From: Plantibacter flavus
GTDB taxonomy: Bacteria > Actinomycetota > Actinomycetes > Actinomycetales > Microbacteriaceae
Length of the DNA stretch: 64,000 nt
Reading direction: 5' to 3'
NCBI RefSeq assembly: GCF_900177615.1
Contig: NZ_FXAP01000004.1
Span: 248,001 to 312,000 of the forward strand
Numbering within the stretch: position 1 is the stretch's first letter; the number at the start of each line of letters is the position of its first letter. The notes beneath the pieces are model-generated. The model did not search any database. It was given only the letters and a program-made list of their open reading frames with translations, and had not been told where the DNA came from. Both the position numbers and the translations under genes were made by a program. Of this stretch, positions 33,480-42,764 are shown one piece after another.

Positions 33480-34991
33480 ATGCTGTCGCAGCCTTCCGTG
33501 CCGCTGTCAACGACGCCTGCGAGCACTGCCCCCGCCCCAGCTCCCGTCGCCGTGCGCGATTGGCGTCGGGTGTACGCGAACCGTCTGGCCTTGACCGATG
33601 CGCTCGTACTCATCTGGGTGGTGTTCGGCACGCAGCTCGTCTGGTTCGACTTCGACCAGGAGACGACCGATGTCGGCCTCTCCAACAGGATGTACGTCGC
33701 CGTCAACTACACGGTCATCTCGCTCGTCCTCATCGGCGCGTGGATGCTGACCCTCCGCGTGTTCGGCACCCGCGAGGCTCGTATCGTCGGTAACGGCAAC
33801 GCCGAGTACAAGCTCATCGCCGACGCGAGCATCCGACTGTTCGGCCTCGTCGCGATCGTCGCCTTTCTCTTCAAACTCGACCTCGCCCGCGGGTACTTCC
33901 TCCTTGCGTTCCCGCTCGGCATCCTCGTGCTCCTCCTCTCGCGCTGGATGTGGCGGCAGTGGCTGTCAGTGCAGCGCGCGCGGGGTAACTACTCCTCGCG
34001 CGTCCTCCTCGTCGGGTCCGCTGACTCCGCGGAGCACATCGCCGGGGAGTTGGGCCGCTCGACGGATTCGGGGTACCACGTCGTCGGCGCCTGCGTTCCG
34101 ACGGGCAAGGTCGGTGGCACGCTCGGATCGACGACGATCCCCGTGTCCGGCACCGTCGACACCGTGCTGCAAGCGCTCGAAGCGACGGGTGCGGACACCG
34201 TCATCATCACGAGTTCCGACGAGCTCACGCCGGTGCGGGTCAGGCAGCTCAGCTGGAGCCTCGAGCCCGGTCGTCAGCACCTCATCGTCGCGCCGAGCCT
34301 CACCGACATCGGTGGCCCTCGCATCCACACACGTCCCGTCGCCGGCCTGCCGCTCATTCATGTGGAGACCCCGCGCTACGAGGGGCGAAAGCGGTTCTCG
34401 AAGCGGTTCTTCGACATCCTCGGTTCCGGCGCGATCCTGCTCGTCGCGTCACCGATCCTGCTCATCGTCGCCCTGCTCGTGAAGTTCACCAGCCCCGGCC
34501 CGGTGCTCTACCGCCAAGAGCGGGTCGGACTCAACGGTGAACCGTTCAACATGCTGAAGTTCCGCTCCATGCGAGTGAACGCCGACGCTGAGCTCGCCGC
34601 ATTGCTCGCTCAGCAGGGAACCAGCGACCGCCCGCTGTTCAAGGTGCAGAACGACCCACGCTTGACCCGCGTCGGCGCCACCCTCCGGAAGTTCTCGCTC
34701 GACGAGTTCCCCCAGCTCATCAACGTCTTCCGCGGCGACATGAGCCTCGTCGGCCCGCGCCCGCAGCGCGAGGGCGAAGTAGCTCTGTACGACTCCGCCG
34801 CCAAGCGTCGCCTCATCGTGCAGCCCGGCATGACGGGCCTCTGGCAGGTCAGTGGTCGCTCGGCCCTCAGCTGGGAGGACGCGATACGCCTGGACCTGTA
34901 TTACGTCGAGAACTGGTCGCTCATGGGCGACGTCGTCATCCTCTGGCGGACAATCCGGGCCGTTGTGGCTCCAGGCAAGGAAGCCCACTGA
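33480..34991 (+). CDS. Priming sugar-phosphate transferase (WbaP/WcaJ-like polyprenyl glycosylphosphotransferase)
   Basis: A 503-residue membrane enzyme. Four N-terminal helices, a Rossmann-like cytoplasmic domain (RVLLVGSADSAEHIAGELGR), then the C-terminal bacterial sugar transferase domain: KRFFDILGSGAILLVASPIL, LYRQERVGLNGEPFNMLKFR, LDEFPQLINVFRGDMSLVGP and GMTGLWQVSGRS. It moves a hexose-1-phosphate from UDP-sugar to undecaprenyl phosphate, starting each repeat unit. The ATG at 33480 has GGAG 5 nt before it; the open frame extends upstream but includes the leader ORF region. It is the last gene with the typical high-GC composition; the next gene begins at TGATG. Confidence 0.93.
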   Translation: MLSQPSVPLSTTPASTAPAPAPVAVRDWRRVYANRLALTDALVLIWVVFGTQLVWFDFDQETTDVGLSNRMYVAVNYTVISLVLIGAWMLTLRVFGTREARIVGNGNAEYKLIADASIRLFGLVAIVAFLFKLDLARGYFLLAFPLGILVLLLSRWMWRQWLSVQRARGNYSSRVLLVGSADSAEHIAGELGRSTDSGYHVVGACVPTGKVGGTLGSTTIPVSGTVDTVLQALEATGADTVIITSSDELTPVRVRQLSWSLEPGRQHLIVAPSLTDIGGPRIHTRPVAGLPLIHVETPRYEGRKRFSKRFFDILGSGAILLVASPILLIVALLVKFTSPGPVLYRQERVGLNGEPFNMLKFRSMRVNADAELAALLAQQGTSDRPLFKVQNDPRLTRVGATLRKFSLDEFPQLINVFRGDMSLVGPRPQREGEVALYDSAAKRRLIVQPGMTGLWQVSGRSALSWEDAIRLDLYYVENWSLMGDVVILWRTIRAVVAPGKEAH

Positions 34992-36082
34992 TGGCGCAGC
35001 CAGACAAGCCACAACCCGCCACTGGGCCGGCACGAGCGAGAATATTGGTAGTCATCCCGTGGCTGCAAGGCGGCGGCGCACAAGGGGCGCTGTTCGGACT
35101 GCTACGGATGATGCCGCGAGATCGAATCGACGCAGTAGTCCTCTTCGAGGGCAATCGTCACTTCGATGAGTTGTATTCGCTCGCTGCACACGTTCATCTT
35201 CTCGATCTACCTCGTAGCCCAAAGGGCATTCTCCACGCGAGAAAGGCCATCCGTCCGCTTATCAAGTCCTCGTCCTCGGTCTACTCACTAATGCGAGCGA
35301 GTCATCTGGTACTCGGAACACTCCCCCGTCTGGAGCTATCAGATGCCAACTTGGTCGCGACCTTCCATCAATTGCCAAGCCAGGACGGCACGGGTCTTCA
35401 AGGTAAAGTTGAGGACATCCTGGTCAGGCGTACTGCGACTAGCGCCCAGCTCGTGACGGCTCCTTCACGCAGAGCCGTCGCGGAGCTACGCGATCGGAAG
35501 TTTGCGTCGAACCCAGTTCTGGAGCGCAACCGGATATCTATCGACAGCACAGACATGGCTCCGCACCGGCAATCATGTACGGACCATGTGCGACTACTTT
35601 TTGCAGGCCGGCTCTCGGCTCAGAAGGGGCTCGATCGAGTTGCTAGGCTGCTCGCTGCCACTCAGACTCCTGTCCACCTCCGTATAATCGGTGACGGGGA
35701 GGATCGTCCCTTCGTCGAATCGCTCGCCGACAAATCACACGGGCATCACGTCGTAGAATATCGCGACCACGTGAGATCCGTTCAGTCACACCTTGACTGG
35801 GCAGACGCTTCATTCCTTCCCAGCCGGTGGGAACTGAACCCGCTATTTGTGTGGGAGTCCTGGGCACGCGGTCGCGGCGTCATCGCAAGCGACATAGACG
35901 TCTTTCAAGATCTGCAGCAGGAGGGACCACTGTGGACTTTCAGCTCACCGGACACGTTCGCCCAAGTCGTTCGGCACCTCAGCGCATCTGAAGCGCTGCG
36001 GCGGGACGCATTCGATCGAGGAGTTATAGCTGCGTCCCAATTAAGAGGAAAGAGCGAGATCATTGACCAACTCAACCGCTAA
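34991..36082 (+). CDS. Glycosyltransferase, GT4-like (GT-B fold)
   Basis: A 363-residue cytoplasmic enzyme. N-terminal Gly-rich loop LVVIPWLQGGGAQGALFG and a C-terminal nucleotide-sugar half with LLFAGRLSAQKGLDRVARLL, LRIIGDGED and the donor-site region SRWELNPLFVWESWARGRGV (E-x7-E-like). It extends the lipid-linked repeat unit; sugar donor unknown. The ATG shares a base with the transferase stop (TGATG). From here base composition turns visibly AT-richer with mixed codon use (ATA, TTA, AGA codons), unlike the preceding genes. Confidence 0.85.
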   Translation: MAQPDKPQPATGPARARILVVIPWLQGGGAQGALFGLLRMMPRDRIDAVVLFEGNRHFDELYSLAAHVHLLDLPRSPKGILHARKAIRPLIKSSSSVYSLMRASHLVLGTLPRLELSDANLVATFHQLPSQDGTGLQGKVEDILVRRTATSAQLVTAPSRRAVAELRDRKFASNPVLERNRISIDSTDMAPHRQSCTDHVRLLFAGRLSAQKGLDRVARLLAATQTPVHLRIIGDGEDRPFVESLADKSHGHHVVEYRDHVRSVQSHLDWADASFLPSRWELNPLFVWESWARGRGVIASDIDVFQDLQQEGPLWTFSSPDTFAQVVRHLSASEALRRDAFDRGVIAASQLRGKSEIIDQLNR

Positions 36083-37220
36083 CCCGCCTAAGGTTGTTTT
36101 GCTTCACGCGTACAGCCCGAAAAACGCCGGCGACGGCCTCCTCGTCCAATTGGCGGAGCAGCTGATAGCGGATTCGCTTGGAGCCACGGAAATTGTGGTG
36201 ATTGCTGCGGACGCCTCGGCGTTCGCACGTGCTGATGTGACTCAATGGGGTGGCCCGATCGCCGGAAAGGCTGGCCTTTCGAGAAACCTCTCGATGGTAT
36301 CAACCGTTTTCCTCGGACCATCCCGATCAATCCGCGCAGCTGTTACTAATGCCGACCTCGTCGTAGCAGTCGGTGGGGGATATCTTCGCGGAGGTCATTT
36401 CCTGGAGTCATTGAAGTCGCTCGGTGCTCACTACGGTCAGCTCAGGCTCGCGGCAACTGTCGGCGAGTTTGCCGTCTACCTGCCGCAAAGTATTGGGCCG
36501 TTCCACGGGATGTACCTAACTGCCATCCGAAGCCGACTGCGGCGAATCTCGGCCGTGATGGTACGAGACGACAGGTCGGCGCGGGATCTTGCTACCGTTT
36601 CGACGGTCGAGCGCATACCGGACCTCGCGGTGCTCGAAATCGCGAAAACCATCTCGAGATCTACACAGTCAATTCCTTCCGGGCCCCCGGTCGTCGTGGC
36701 CCGAAACTTGAAGAACCCGCGGCACTACTACGATCTACTCGCTCAGATGGCATCAACAGGCAGCTACGATTGGGCAGTGCAATCCGAGGTTGGCGCCAAT
36801 AATGACCGCCCGCTGACGGAACGCCTCGCGAAGGATACCGTACCGACGCTCTCCCAGATATTCGAAGAACGGCAACCGCGGATCATTATCAGCACTCGTA
36901 TGCATGGCGCCCTCTCTGCTCTGCTAAATGGCTTCCCAGCCATCCATCTCAGCTACGAGCGAAAGGGGTGGGGAGCCTTCGATGACTTAGGGCTTCCCGA
37001 GTACGTGCTTCCGGCACGTGACGCCCAGCTCGAAACCATCCGCAGTCTGGAGTTGAAGATCCTGGACGATCCTCAACGGTACTGGAATGCCGTACGCCTC
37101 AAGATGCCGGAGATCATTGCGCAACACGCCAGCGTCGTTCAGAAGCTTCGGGACACTGCTCGACGCCCCCAAGGCTCGACCGCTGAATCTCGCGACAAGT
37201 CGAAATCGCACCCCTCGTGA
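36063..37220 (+). CDS. Polysaccharide pyruvyl transferase family protein
   Basis: A 385-residue protein. Family marks include NAGDGLLVQLAEQLI near the N-terminus, the glycine-rich VAVGGGYLRGGHF, VYLPQSIGPF, AVMVRDDRSARDL and IISTRMHGALSALLNGFPAI. It would transfer pyruvate from phosphoenolpyruvate onto a sugar of the repeat unit, giving an acidic ketal. TTG at 36063 is taken as start because it keeps the conserved N-terminus; it overlaps the previous gene by 20 nt. The reaction is inferred from the family, whose members are diverse. Confidence 0.85.
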   Translation: MTNSTANPPKVVLLHAYSPKNAGDGLLVQLAEQLIADSLGATEIVVIAADASAFARADVTQWGGPIAGKAGLSRNLSMVSTVFLGPSRSIRAAVTNADLVVAVGGGYLRGGHFLESLKSLGAHYGQLRLAATVGEFAVYLPQSIGPFHGMYLTAIRSRLRRISAVMVRDDRSARDLATVSTVERIPDLAVLEIAKTISRSTQSIPSGPPVVVARNLKNPRHYYDLLAQMASTGSYDWAVQSEVGANNDRPLTERLAKDTVPTLSQIFEERQPRIIISTRMHGALSALLNGFPAIHLSYERKGWGAFDDLGLPEYVLPARDAQLETIRSLELKILDDPQRYWNAVRLKMPEIIAQHASVVQKLRDTARRPQGSTAESRDKSKSHPS

Positions 37221-38305
37221 AGCGGCCTCGTCCGAAGGTCGTGCACGTCACCGAAGCTATGGGCGGCGGCGTCCAAAGCGCCATCGCACGCCTGATGAGC
37301 CTGATACCTGAGGCAGATACCGTTGCGCTTGTACGTCCACGTAGCGGCGAGTCTTCATATGTGATGCCTACAGGAGTAGACGTCAGACGATTCGACGGGC
37401 CACTCGCCCCATTCCTGCTCTGGGTGCGCAGAAACATCTCCGTCATTCGACCCGATGTTGTCCACTTCCACTCCAGCCTCGCCGGCCTGGGACGACTTCT
37501 CGTGCCAAAAGGCGCGCACGTAGTTTACTCACCACACTGCTTCGCTTTCGAACGAACGGATATCGGCCGGGCGCAGCGCGCTGCCTATGTCTGGGCGGAG
37601 CGTCTTCTCTCTCGGCAGACCGACGCATTTGTGGCTGTGAGCCCACACGAAGCCTCGCTGTGCACAGCTCTCGGAGGTCCGGCGGAAGTCCATTTCGTCC
37701 CGAACGTTGTCGTAGCGCCAGGGAACACCGCTACAGCGCAGACAGACAGAGTGGTGATGGTCGGCAGAATCGGCCACCAAAAGCTGCCTCGCCTCTTCGC
37801 AGATATCGCTAGCCGAGTCGGCGATCGCTCCCAGTTCGTTTGGATCGGCGACGGCGACACCGACGATCGCAAGTACCTTCGAGACGCCGGTGTCGACGTT
37901 ACGGGCTGGCTGAGCAAGGAGGACGTTGCCAGACAGTTGGAAAGCGCCACGTTGTACCTACACACAGCGGCGTGGGAGTCTGCTCCGATGTCCATAGCGG
38001 AGGCAGCAGCGAGTGGCGTACCGGTCATTTGCAGAAATTTACCTGCCCTCGACTCTCTTGGTTACCCCCTCGGCGGTATAGAGGTAGGCGATCTCGCCGA
38101 GTCCGTCGTACGGTTTCTCGACGAGCCAAGCTACCGTGAAGGCATCAAGTCCGCAACGCGTTCTGCCGCACTGCGCTACACCGAATCCGATGCTCGCCTT
38201 CGGCTGGTAGCAGCCTACAATATCACTGACCTAGACCTGGCGTCCCATCCGGTCGATAAAGGGCCAGTTGACGAAGCGCCGCCATTTAAGGATGTCCTGA
38301 GATGA
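37217..38305 (+). CDS. Glycosyltransferase family 4
   Basis: A 362-residue GT-B enzyme. N-terminal VVHVTEAMGGGVQSAIARLM, then VHFHSSLAGLGRLL and the linker YSPHCFAFERTDI. The C-terminal domain has VVMVGRIGHQKLPRLFADIA, FVWIGDGD and ESAPMSIAEAAASGVPVICR, the classic donor-site motif. GTG start overlaps the pyruvyl transferase stop by 4 nt. Retaining glycosyl transfer onto the growing lipid-linked unit is inferred from the family; the sugar is unknown. Confidence 0.88.
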   Translation: MKRPRPKVVHVTEAMGGGVQSAIARLMSLIPEADTVALVRPRSGESSYVMPTGVDVRRFDGPLAPFLLWVRRNISVIRPDVVHFHSSLAGLGRLLVPKGAHVVYSPHCFAFERTDIGRAQRAAYVWAERLLSRQTDAFVAVSPHEASLCTALGGPAEVHFVPNVVVAPGNTATAQTDRVVMVGRIGHQKLPRLFADIASRVGDRSQFVWIGDGDTDDRKYLRDAGVDVTGWLSKEDVARQLESATLYLHTAAWESAPMSIAEAAASGVPVICRNLPALDSLGYPLGGIEVGDLAESVVRFLDEPSYREGIKSATRSAALRYTESDARLRLVAAYNITDLDLASHPVDKGPVDEAPPFKDVLR

Positions 38306-39609
38306 AACAAAAGAGATCTACGGACTATCTGAAGCTCCTGCGTGGAGGTGCTCCGGCACTCGTGAGTAGCGGCGTTGTGGCGGTTGTGCCTCTGACTGGT
38401 GCTCTATTTCTTTCAACTTCGGACTACGCTGTCTGGGCGCTCGTCTCGACCTTGTCCACTATATTCATCATCTTTGACTTCGGAACAACCAGCCTTGCCA
38501 CAAAGCTGGCCGCCGAACGACGTTTAAGCAGAAACTTCGTCGCCAAGCTTGCGGCAATCACGGCCACTCCGCCGGTCATTCTTGGGGCTTGCGCGGTGCT
38601 GCTTTGGCCGTTGTACTCCCAACTCTCGGACATCACCAGCGCCCCAACCGACCGAGTGATGTGGCTGATCGTAGCTGTTTCCGCAGGTACAACAATGCGT
38701 AGCGTCGGCGTCGTGTTTGCCGCCATTTCACTTGGCCGGGAAAACTTCGGCAAGCGCACTGCGATCCTTCTCGCGGGGGCCTTGACTCAGGCAACGGCGA
38801 CAGTGGCGAGCCTAGCAATGGGCACAGGGTACTGGTCCTTGGGCATTGGCGTAGTCGTAGGTGGTCTCGCACAGTTCCTGATTGGATTTCTGTGCGAGCG
38901 CAGAGGCGACAGTTTCTCCTCAGAAGATGGTATCGACCTAGGCTCACTACTAAAGCGCTTCGTCACCGTCAAAGGCCTCGCCACCGCGCTTGGCATTATT
39001 GCCACACAGCTCGACCGGTGGGCTCTCGGCCTCGTAGCGGACCCATCTCTACTCGCCACCTACGACATCTCAACAAGACTCGCTACGATTCCGAAGATTG
39101 CGCTGATTGCGCTGGCCGCCGGTCTCATTTCGGAGGGAGCCCGCACCGCTCGCCTCTCCGAGGCTCTAAGAATGCTGGCTAGTTCCCAGCGCATGGTCGG
39201 GCTCTTGTACATCGCGGCGGGTAGCGTGACCGGGACGATCGCCTGGATCATGCTTCAGGGCCGCGAGCCAGATCTGCTCGTGATCGGCATCATCGCCGTG
39301 GTCAGCATCGCGCAAGGTGCAAACGTTGTCACCATCTCCGCCACACTGCTGTTGACCGGCGCCGGACACCCGGAGTTCGAACTCCGATACTTGGCTCCGC
39401 TAGCCATCACATGCCTCGTCGCGTATGGCGCTGCAATTGGAACTGGCGAGCCGCTCCTCCTCATTGGGGGTTGGGCAATTGCGATGACCGCTACCTCTAT
39501 CGGATTCATCATTCGAGCACCGAGATATATGACTGGAGTGTGGCCTAATGTTCACGAAGATCGGTTCGTTCCTCAGTCCGAGAAGGGCTCGCCTCGCGAA
39601 GTTTCGTGA
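38302..39609 (+). CDS. Polysaccharide flippase (Wzx/MATE-type)
   Basis: A 435-residue protein with about twelve hydrophobic helices, among them APALVSSGVVAVVPLTGALF and YSQ/ITS-flanked segments. A helix pair near residues 235-255 (VADPSLLATYDISTRLATIP) resembles the loop found in Wzx/MVF-superfamily flippases. It probably carries the completed lipid-linked repeat unit across the membrane for polymerisation. ATG overlaps the previous stop by 4 nt; its last 62 nt are shared with the acetyltransferase gene, an unusually long overlap. Assignment rests on topology and context rather than strong motifs. Confidence 0.78.
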   Translation: MKQKRSTDYLKLLRGGAPALVSSGVVAVVPLTGALFLSTSDYAVWALVSTLSTIFIIFDFGTTSLATKLAAERRLSRNFVAKLAAITATPPVILGACAVLLWPLYSQLSDITSAPTDRVMWLIVAVSAGTTMRSVGVVFAAISLGRENFGKRTAILLAGALTQATATVASLAMGTGYWSLGIGVVVGGLAQFLIGFLCERRGDSFSSEDGIDLGSLLKRFVTVKGLATALGIIATQLDRWALGLVADPSLLATYDISTRLATIPKIALIALAAGLISEGARTARLSEALRMLASSQRMVGLLYIAAGSVTGTIAWIMLQGREPDLLVIGIIAVVSIAQGANVVTISATLLLTGAGHPEFELRYLAPLAITCLVAYGAAIGTGEPLLLIGGWAIAMTATSIGFIIRAPRYMTGVWPNVHEDRFVPQSEKGSPREVS

Positions 39610-40156
39610 GTTGCAGTCCCAAGGGCGAGTGGCGATTGGGCGTCATTCATACGCCATTCCAGTGCTAAAAACGTTCGCTAACGATTCAACCAGGCTGGTA
39701 ATTGGCAACTTTACTTCACTGGGTCCCAGCGTAACCATCCTATTAGGCGGTAACCACCCAATAGACCGAATGACGACGTTCCCGCTGCGCGAGAAGCTAG
39801 GCCTTCCTGGTGCAGGAGGTGACGGCTTTCCATCCTCGAAGGGGGACGTGAGAATCGGCAACGACGTTTGGATCGGCTTCGGGGTAACAGTGGTTTCTGG
39901 AGTCACGATTGGCGATGGCGCCATTGTGCTGGCCGGAAGCGTCGTCACTTCAGACATCGCACCGTTTACAATTGCGGGAGGTGTTCCAGCGCGCAATATT
40001 CGGCCCCGATTTGACGCTGACGTAGCGAGGGCGCTGCAGGATATGCAGTGGTGGAATTGGGACGATGAGAAGATTAAGGCAAATGTTGAGATACTGAGTG
40101 ACCGGATCGCCGAGGACGGTCTCAGGCTGCTCGCACTTCGAGGGGAACACACTTGA
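39548..40156 (+). CDS. Left-handed beta-helix acetyltransferase (CatB/XAT-like)
   Basis: A 202-residue enzyme. Hexapeptide repeats (VIGNFTSLGPSVTILLGGNH, VRIGNDVWIGFGVTVVSGVT, IGDGAIVLAGSVV) form the beta-helix, and the catalytic His is probably in GGNHPIDRMTTFP, as in xenobiotic acetyltransferases. The C-terminal WWNWDDEKI is also typical. In this setting it O-acetylates a sugar of the polymer. It begins 62 nt inside the flippase gene and ends overlapping the next start. Confidence 0.9.
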   Translation: MFTKIGSFLSPRRARLAKFRELQSQGRVAIGRHSYAIPVLKTFANDSTRLVIGNFTSLGPSVTILLGGNHPIDRMTTFPLREKLGLPGAGGDGFPSSKGDVRIGNDVWIGFGVTVVSGVTIGDGAIVLAGSVVTSDIAPFTIAGGVPARNIRPRFDADVARALQDMQWWNWDDEKIKANVEILSDRIAEDGLRLLALRGEHT

Positions 40157-41430
40157 AGCAGACGGGCCGCAGGTCTCTTATTGACGGTGCGACCGTGGTA
40201 TTGGCGGTTCTGGCCTGGGCGATTCCGGTCAATTACGTCACACTCTCGGGCGCGTGGGGTGTCTTCTCGCTGGCGACCACTACATTAGGAGCTCTCCTTG
40301 CAACAATAGTTCTTGCCCGTGCCGGAGCCACCCCGCTATTTCGACACCTAATACCGTTAGCCGTTCTCATTGGAATCGGCACCATGGTTGTTGGAGACGT
40401 CGCTTCAGTCGGGTTCTTTTTCGCGCCATTCCTGATGGGGGTTGGCCTGACCTTTGCATCGACCCGCGATACTCTTTATCGTATTCTCCTCGTTCTGCTC
40501 ATTGTGGTGACGGCTACTCTAGCGATTGATTACATTGCGCGAGCCACGATAGTCTCTGAGTTCTTCGGCACGCCGCTTCGTTCGCTCGTCGATCTCGCAG
40601 GTTTCCGCGCTAGGGGCATTGTGGGGCAACCGGTGCCCGCAGCAATGATTGCCGTCAGCCTGGGCGCTGTCTGTTGGCTCTTGGCTGAGCATAACGTGTC
40701 AGGTCGAACGCGGCTGCAGGGACGGTTACTCTCGGCCGCCTGCGTCTTCGGCTCGTTACTGATGACCGGAACGAGGTCAGCGTTTTTGCTAACCATCGTG
40801 ATGGCCGCCATGATTGCTCTTCGGTCAGTTGTGCAACGTACTGTTAGGCTGAGCCCGCTGGCTATGTTCGCCGGTATTTTGTCCGCGGGCGGGCTTCTGG
40901 CAGCTTGGCCATCCATTTCGACTTCGCTCGGCAATAGTCGGCTTTTCTCGTTCGCAGAGCTCGCCGGTTCAGACTCCGTCCAGGGACGCCTCTTTTCCAA
41001 CGAGATCCTCGAGCGATGGGCGACAGGTTGTGATTTGACCTGCATAATTGCAGGCAGCGGTCCTCGGAGTCTGCAAAACGACCTGGGTTCATCGCTTGGC
41101 ATTCTTGGCTTAACCACTGTGGACAATATGTACGTTACTGTATTATGGGATATGGGCCTAATAGGTTGTGCCATGTTACTGGCTGTCGCCATAATAGCGA
41201 TAAGTTGCCTACTTAGTCGCCGCGCAGACATCGTCGCGATAGCTGGCGGAATCGGTATTACCTCCGTTCTGCTCTCTGGTTTCGTTTACGATGCCATCTA
41301 TACTCGCCCCGTGCTCTTGCTTTTGGGTATTTTCTGCGCCATGACATACCGTGTTCGCTCACAAGCCCTCAATGAGGCTCGCCCTAGCATGCTTCAAACC
41401 GACACGAAGGTGGTTAGAATTGGGAACTGA
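40153..41430 (+). CDS. O-antigen polymerase/ligase-like membrane protein (Wzy)
   Basis: A 425-residue polytopic protein with about eleven hydrophobic segments and a large extracytoplasmic loop. The region TGTRSAFLLTIVMAAM and the loop ending SGPRSLQNDLGSSLGILGLT, followed by VDNMYVTVLWDMGLIG, match the conserved pattern of O-antigen ligase/polymerase family proteins (the S/T-x-D-N-x-Y segment). It would join flipped repeat units into polymer. The TTG start overlaps the acetyltransferase stop (TTGA). Low sequence conservation is normal for Wzy proteins, so context carries much of the call. Confidence 0.82.
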   Translation: MKQTGRRSLIDGATVVLAVLAWAIPVNYVTLSGAWGVFSLATTTLGALLATIVLARAGATPLFRHLIPLAVLIGIGTMVVGDVASVGFFFAPFLMGVGLTFASTRDTLYRILLVLLIVVTATLAIDYIARATIVSEFFGTPLRSLVDLAGFRARGIVGQPVPAAMIAVSLGAVCWLLAEHNVSGRTRLQGRLLSAACVFGSLLMTGTRSAFLLTIVMAAMIALRSVVQRTVRLSPLAMFAGILSAGGLLAAWPSISTSLGNSRLFSFAELAGSDSVQGRLFSNEILERWATGCDLTCIIAGSGPRSLQNDLGSSLGILGLTTVDNMYVTVLWDMGLIGCAMLLAVAIIAISCLLSRRADIVAIAGGIGITSVLLSGFVYDAIYTRPVLLLLGIFCAMTYRVRSQALNEARPSMLQTDTKVVRIGN

Positions 41431-42328
41431 TGTCACGGTGTGCATAGTGCTTTTTCATACCGACCCCGATCTAGTGGAACGTTGTATATCATCGCTTGAT
41501 CAAGCTCGAGATGAGTCCGGTCTCAAGGTCGAAATCGTGGTGGTCGATAACTCCGCCGAGCCTTCGCTTCGCGCGAGGTTCGAGAGCCGCACCAACGTGT
41601 GGATTGCAAGCCCAGTGAACTTGGGCTTCGGCGCCGCATCAAACTTGGCTCTCACTGAGGCGAAGGGTGATTTCGTACTGTTTCTTAATCCAGACGCCTC
41701 CCTCGGCGCAGGTGCTCTGACTGCTCTGCATGGTGTCGCCCAGCAGCATCGTGGTGATCTCATCGCCGGCTGGCTCGTCAGCGGTAGTTCAGTTCAGGTG
41801 GATGGACTCATGCACTGGTGGTCGTCTACGGGGCGCCTAATCAAGCGCCCGAGTTACAGACGCTATCTAGAGACCGCGGCAGTTGACCTCGTCTCTGTGC
41901 AAAAGGTGAGCGGGGGTGCGATGTTTGCGGACAGAGAGTTCTTGCAGCGCCTCGGGGCGTTCGATGAGCGCTTCTTCTTGTACGGGGAAGATGCGGATCT
42001 ATCGCAACGCGTCTTGAAGGGGGGCGGCAAGCTATACGCGCTGCGCACTGCGCAAGTAGAACACGTAGGAGCCTCTTCGCAAGCCTCGCACTCAACCCTC
42101 GTAGAGCGGGCTCGCGCCGACGCCGCAATTCGTCTTGCAAGCTACCACCTACCCAGGGCTCAGAGTCTGCTTACTCGACTGGACCTTCTCGCCGTGACCA
42201 TCATCGGACTCCTGCCTGGCCTGGGCCGCACCTCAGGATCCAAAGCAAGCCGTGCTGCCCGTTTGCGCGAGCTACGAAGATGGGGTGTCCGCCGCGAGGC
42301 CCCTCGATATTCGCCGGTGGAGCGATGA
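41420..42328 (+). CDS. Glycosyltransferase family 2 (rhamnosyltransferase-like)
   Basis: A 302-residue GT-A enzyme. TTG 41420, behind GAAGGTGG and overlapping the polymerase stop, places the start just before DVTVCIVLFHTDPDL. Donor motifs are VVVDNSAEPS, NLGFGAASNLAL, FLNPDAS (metal-binding region) and FLYGEDADLSQR (catalytic-base region). The GEDxDLSxR form is typical of dTDP-rhamnosyl transferases, so rhamnose is a fair but unproven guess. Its stop overlaps the ATG of a decayed gene. Confidence 0.87.
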   Translation: MGTDVTVCIVLFHTDPDLVERCISSLDQARDESGLKVEIVVVDNSAEPSLRARFESRTNVWIASPVNLGFGAASNLALTEAKGDFVLFLNPDASLGAGALTALHGVAQQHRGDLIAGWLVSGSSVQVDGLMHWWSSTGRLIKRPSYRRYLETAAVDLVSVQKVSGGAMFADREFLQRLGAFDERFFLYGEDADLSQRVLKGGGKLYALRTAQVEHVGASSQASHSTLVERARADAAIRLASYHLPRAQSLLTRLDLLAVTIIGLLPGLGRTSGSKASRAARLRELRRWGVRREAPRYSPVER

Positions 42329-42743
42329 GCGGTCGGTTCCGGTCTCGGCTGTGGGCGTAATCTCTTCTAGCTTTGATCGCGGTAGGGGCGGTTTCTCTGG
42401 CTTCTCTCGCGATGCTACCGAGCGTGTGGGGACGTCCGTGTCATGGAACCGAGACCACACTGCGCTCACGACGCCCCTACCGTCCGCTTCATAGTCATGG
42501 CAGATTCGATCCGGCGCGACTGTGCGAGCTTGGAAGAATCTGTCGACACCCTCGAACTCGTCTGAATGGCCCATTTCGTCAAATTGGGAATCAGTCGGGT
42601 TGGAGACCCAGGGGTTGCCTAGCCCTTCGCCTGCGATAACACCCTGCGTGCTCCCTCCAGCTCGATTACCTTGGACGCTAGGGGGCAGAATTGTCGTCAG
42701 TGCTCCGGTGTCTGGGATGACGCGGGTCTATGCGGATCGGTGA
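42325..42743 (+). pseudogene. Decayed secreted-protein gene at the end of the polysaccharide operon
   Basis: ATG 42325 overlaps the glycosyltransferase stop (ATGA) and reads MSGRFRSRLWA, then an in-frame TAA at 42358. The same frame continues as SLLALIAVGAVSLASLAMLP, together a normal-looking signal peptide. The likely mature part then moves to the frame of 42522: a TAG at 42492-42494 interrupts it, and it continues WKNLSTPSNSSEWPISSNWE to TGA 42743. At least one nonsense change and one frameshift are needed to join the parts. The original product is not recognised (possibly a secreted glycan-active protein). The alternative is that this 436-nt stretch is simply non-coding. Confidence 0.45.
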
Positions 42744-42764
42744 GATGGGCGAGGGGAGGCACAA

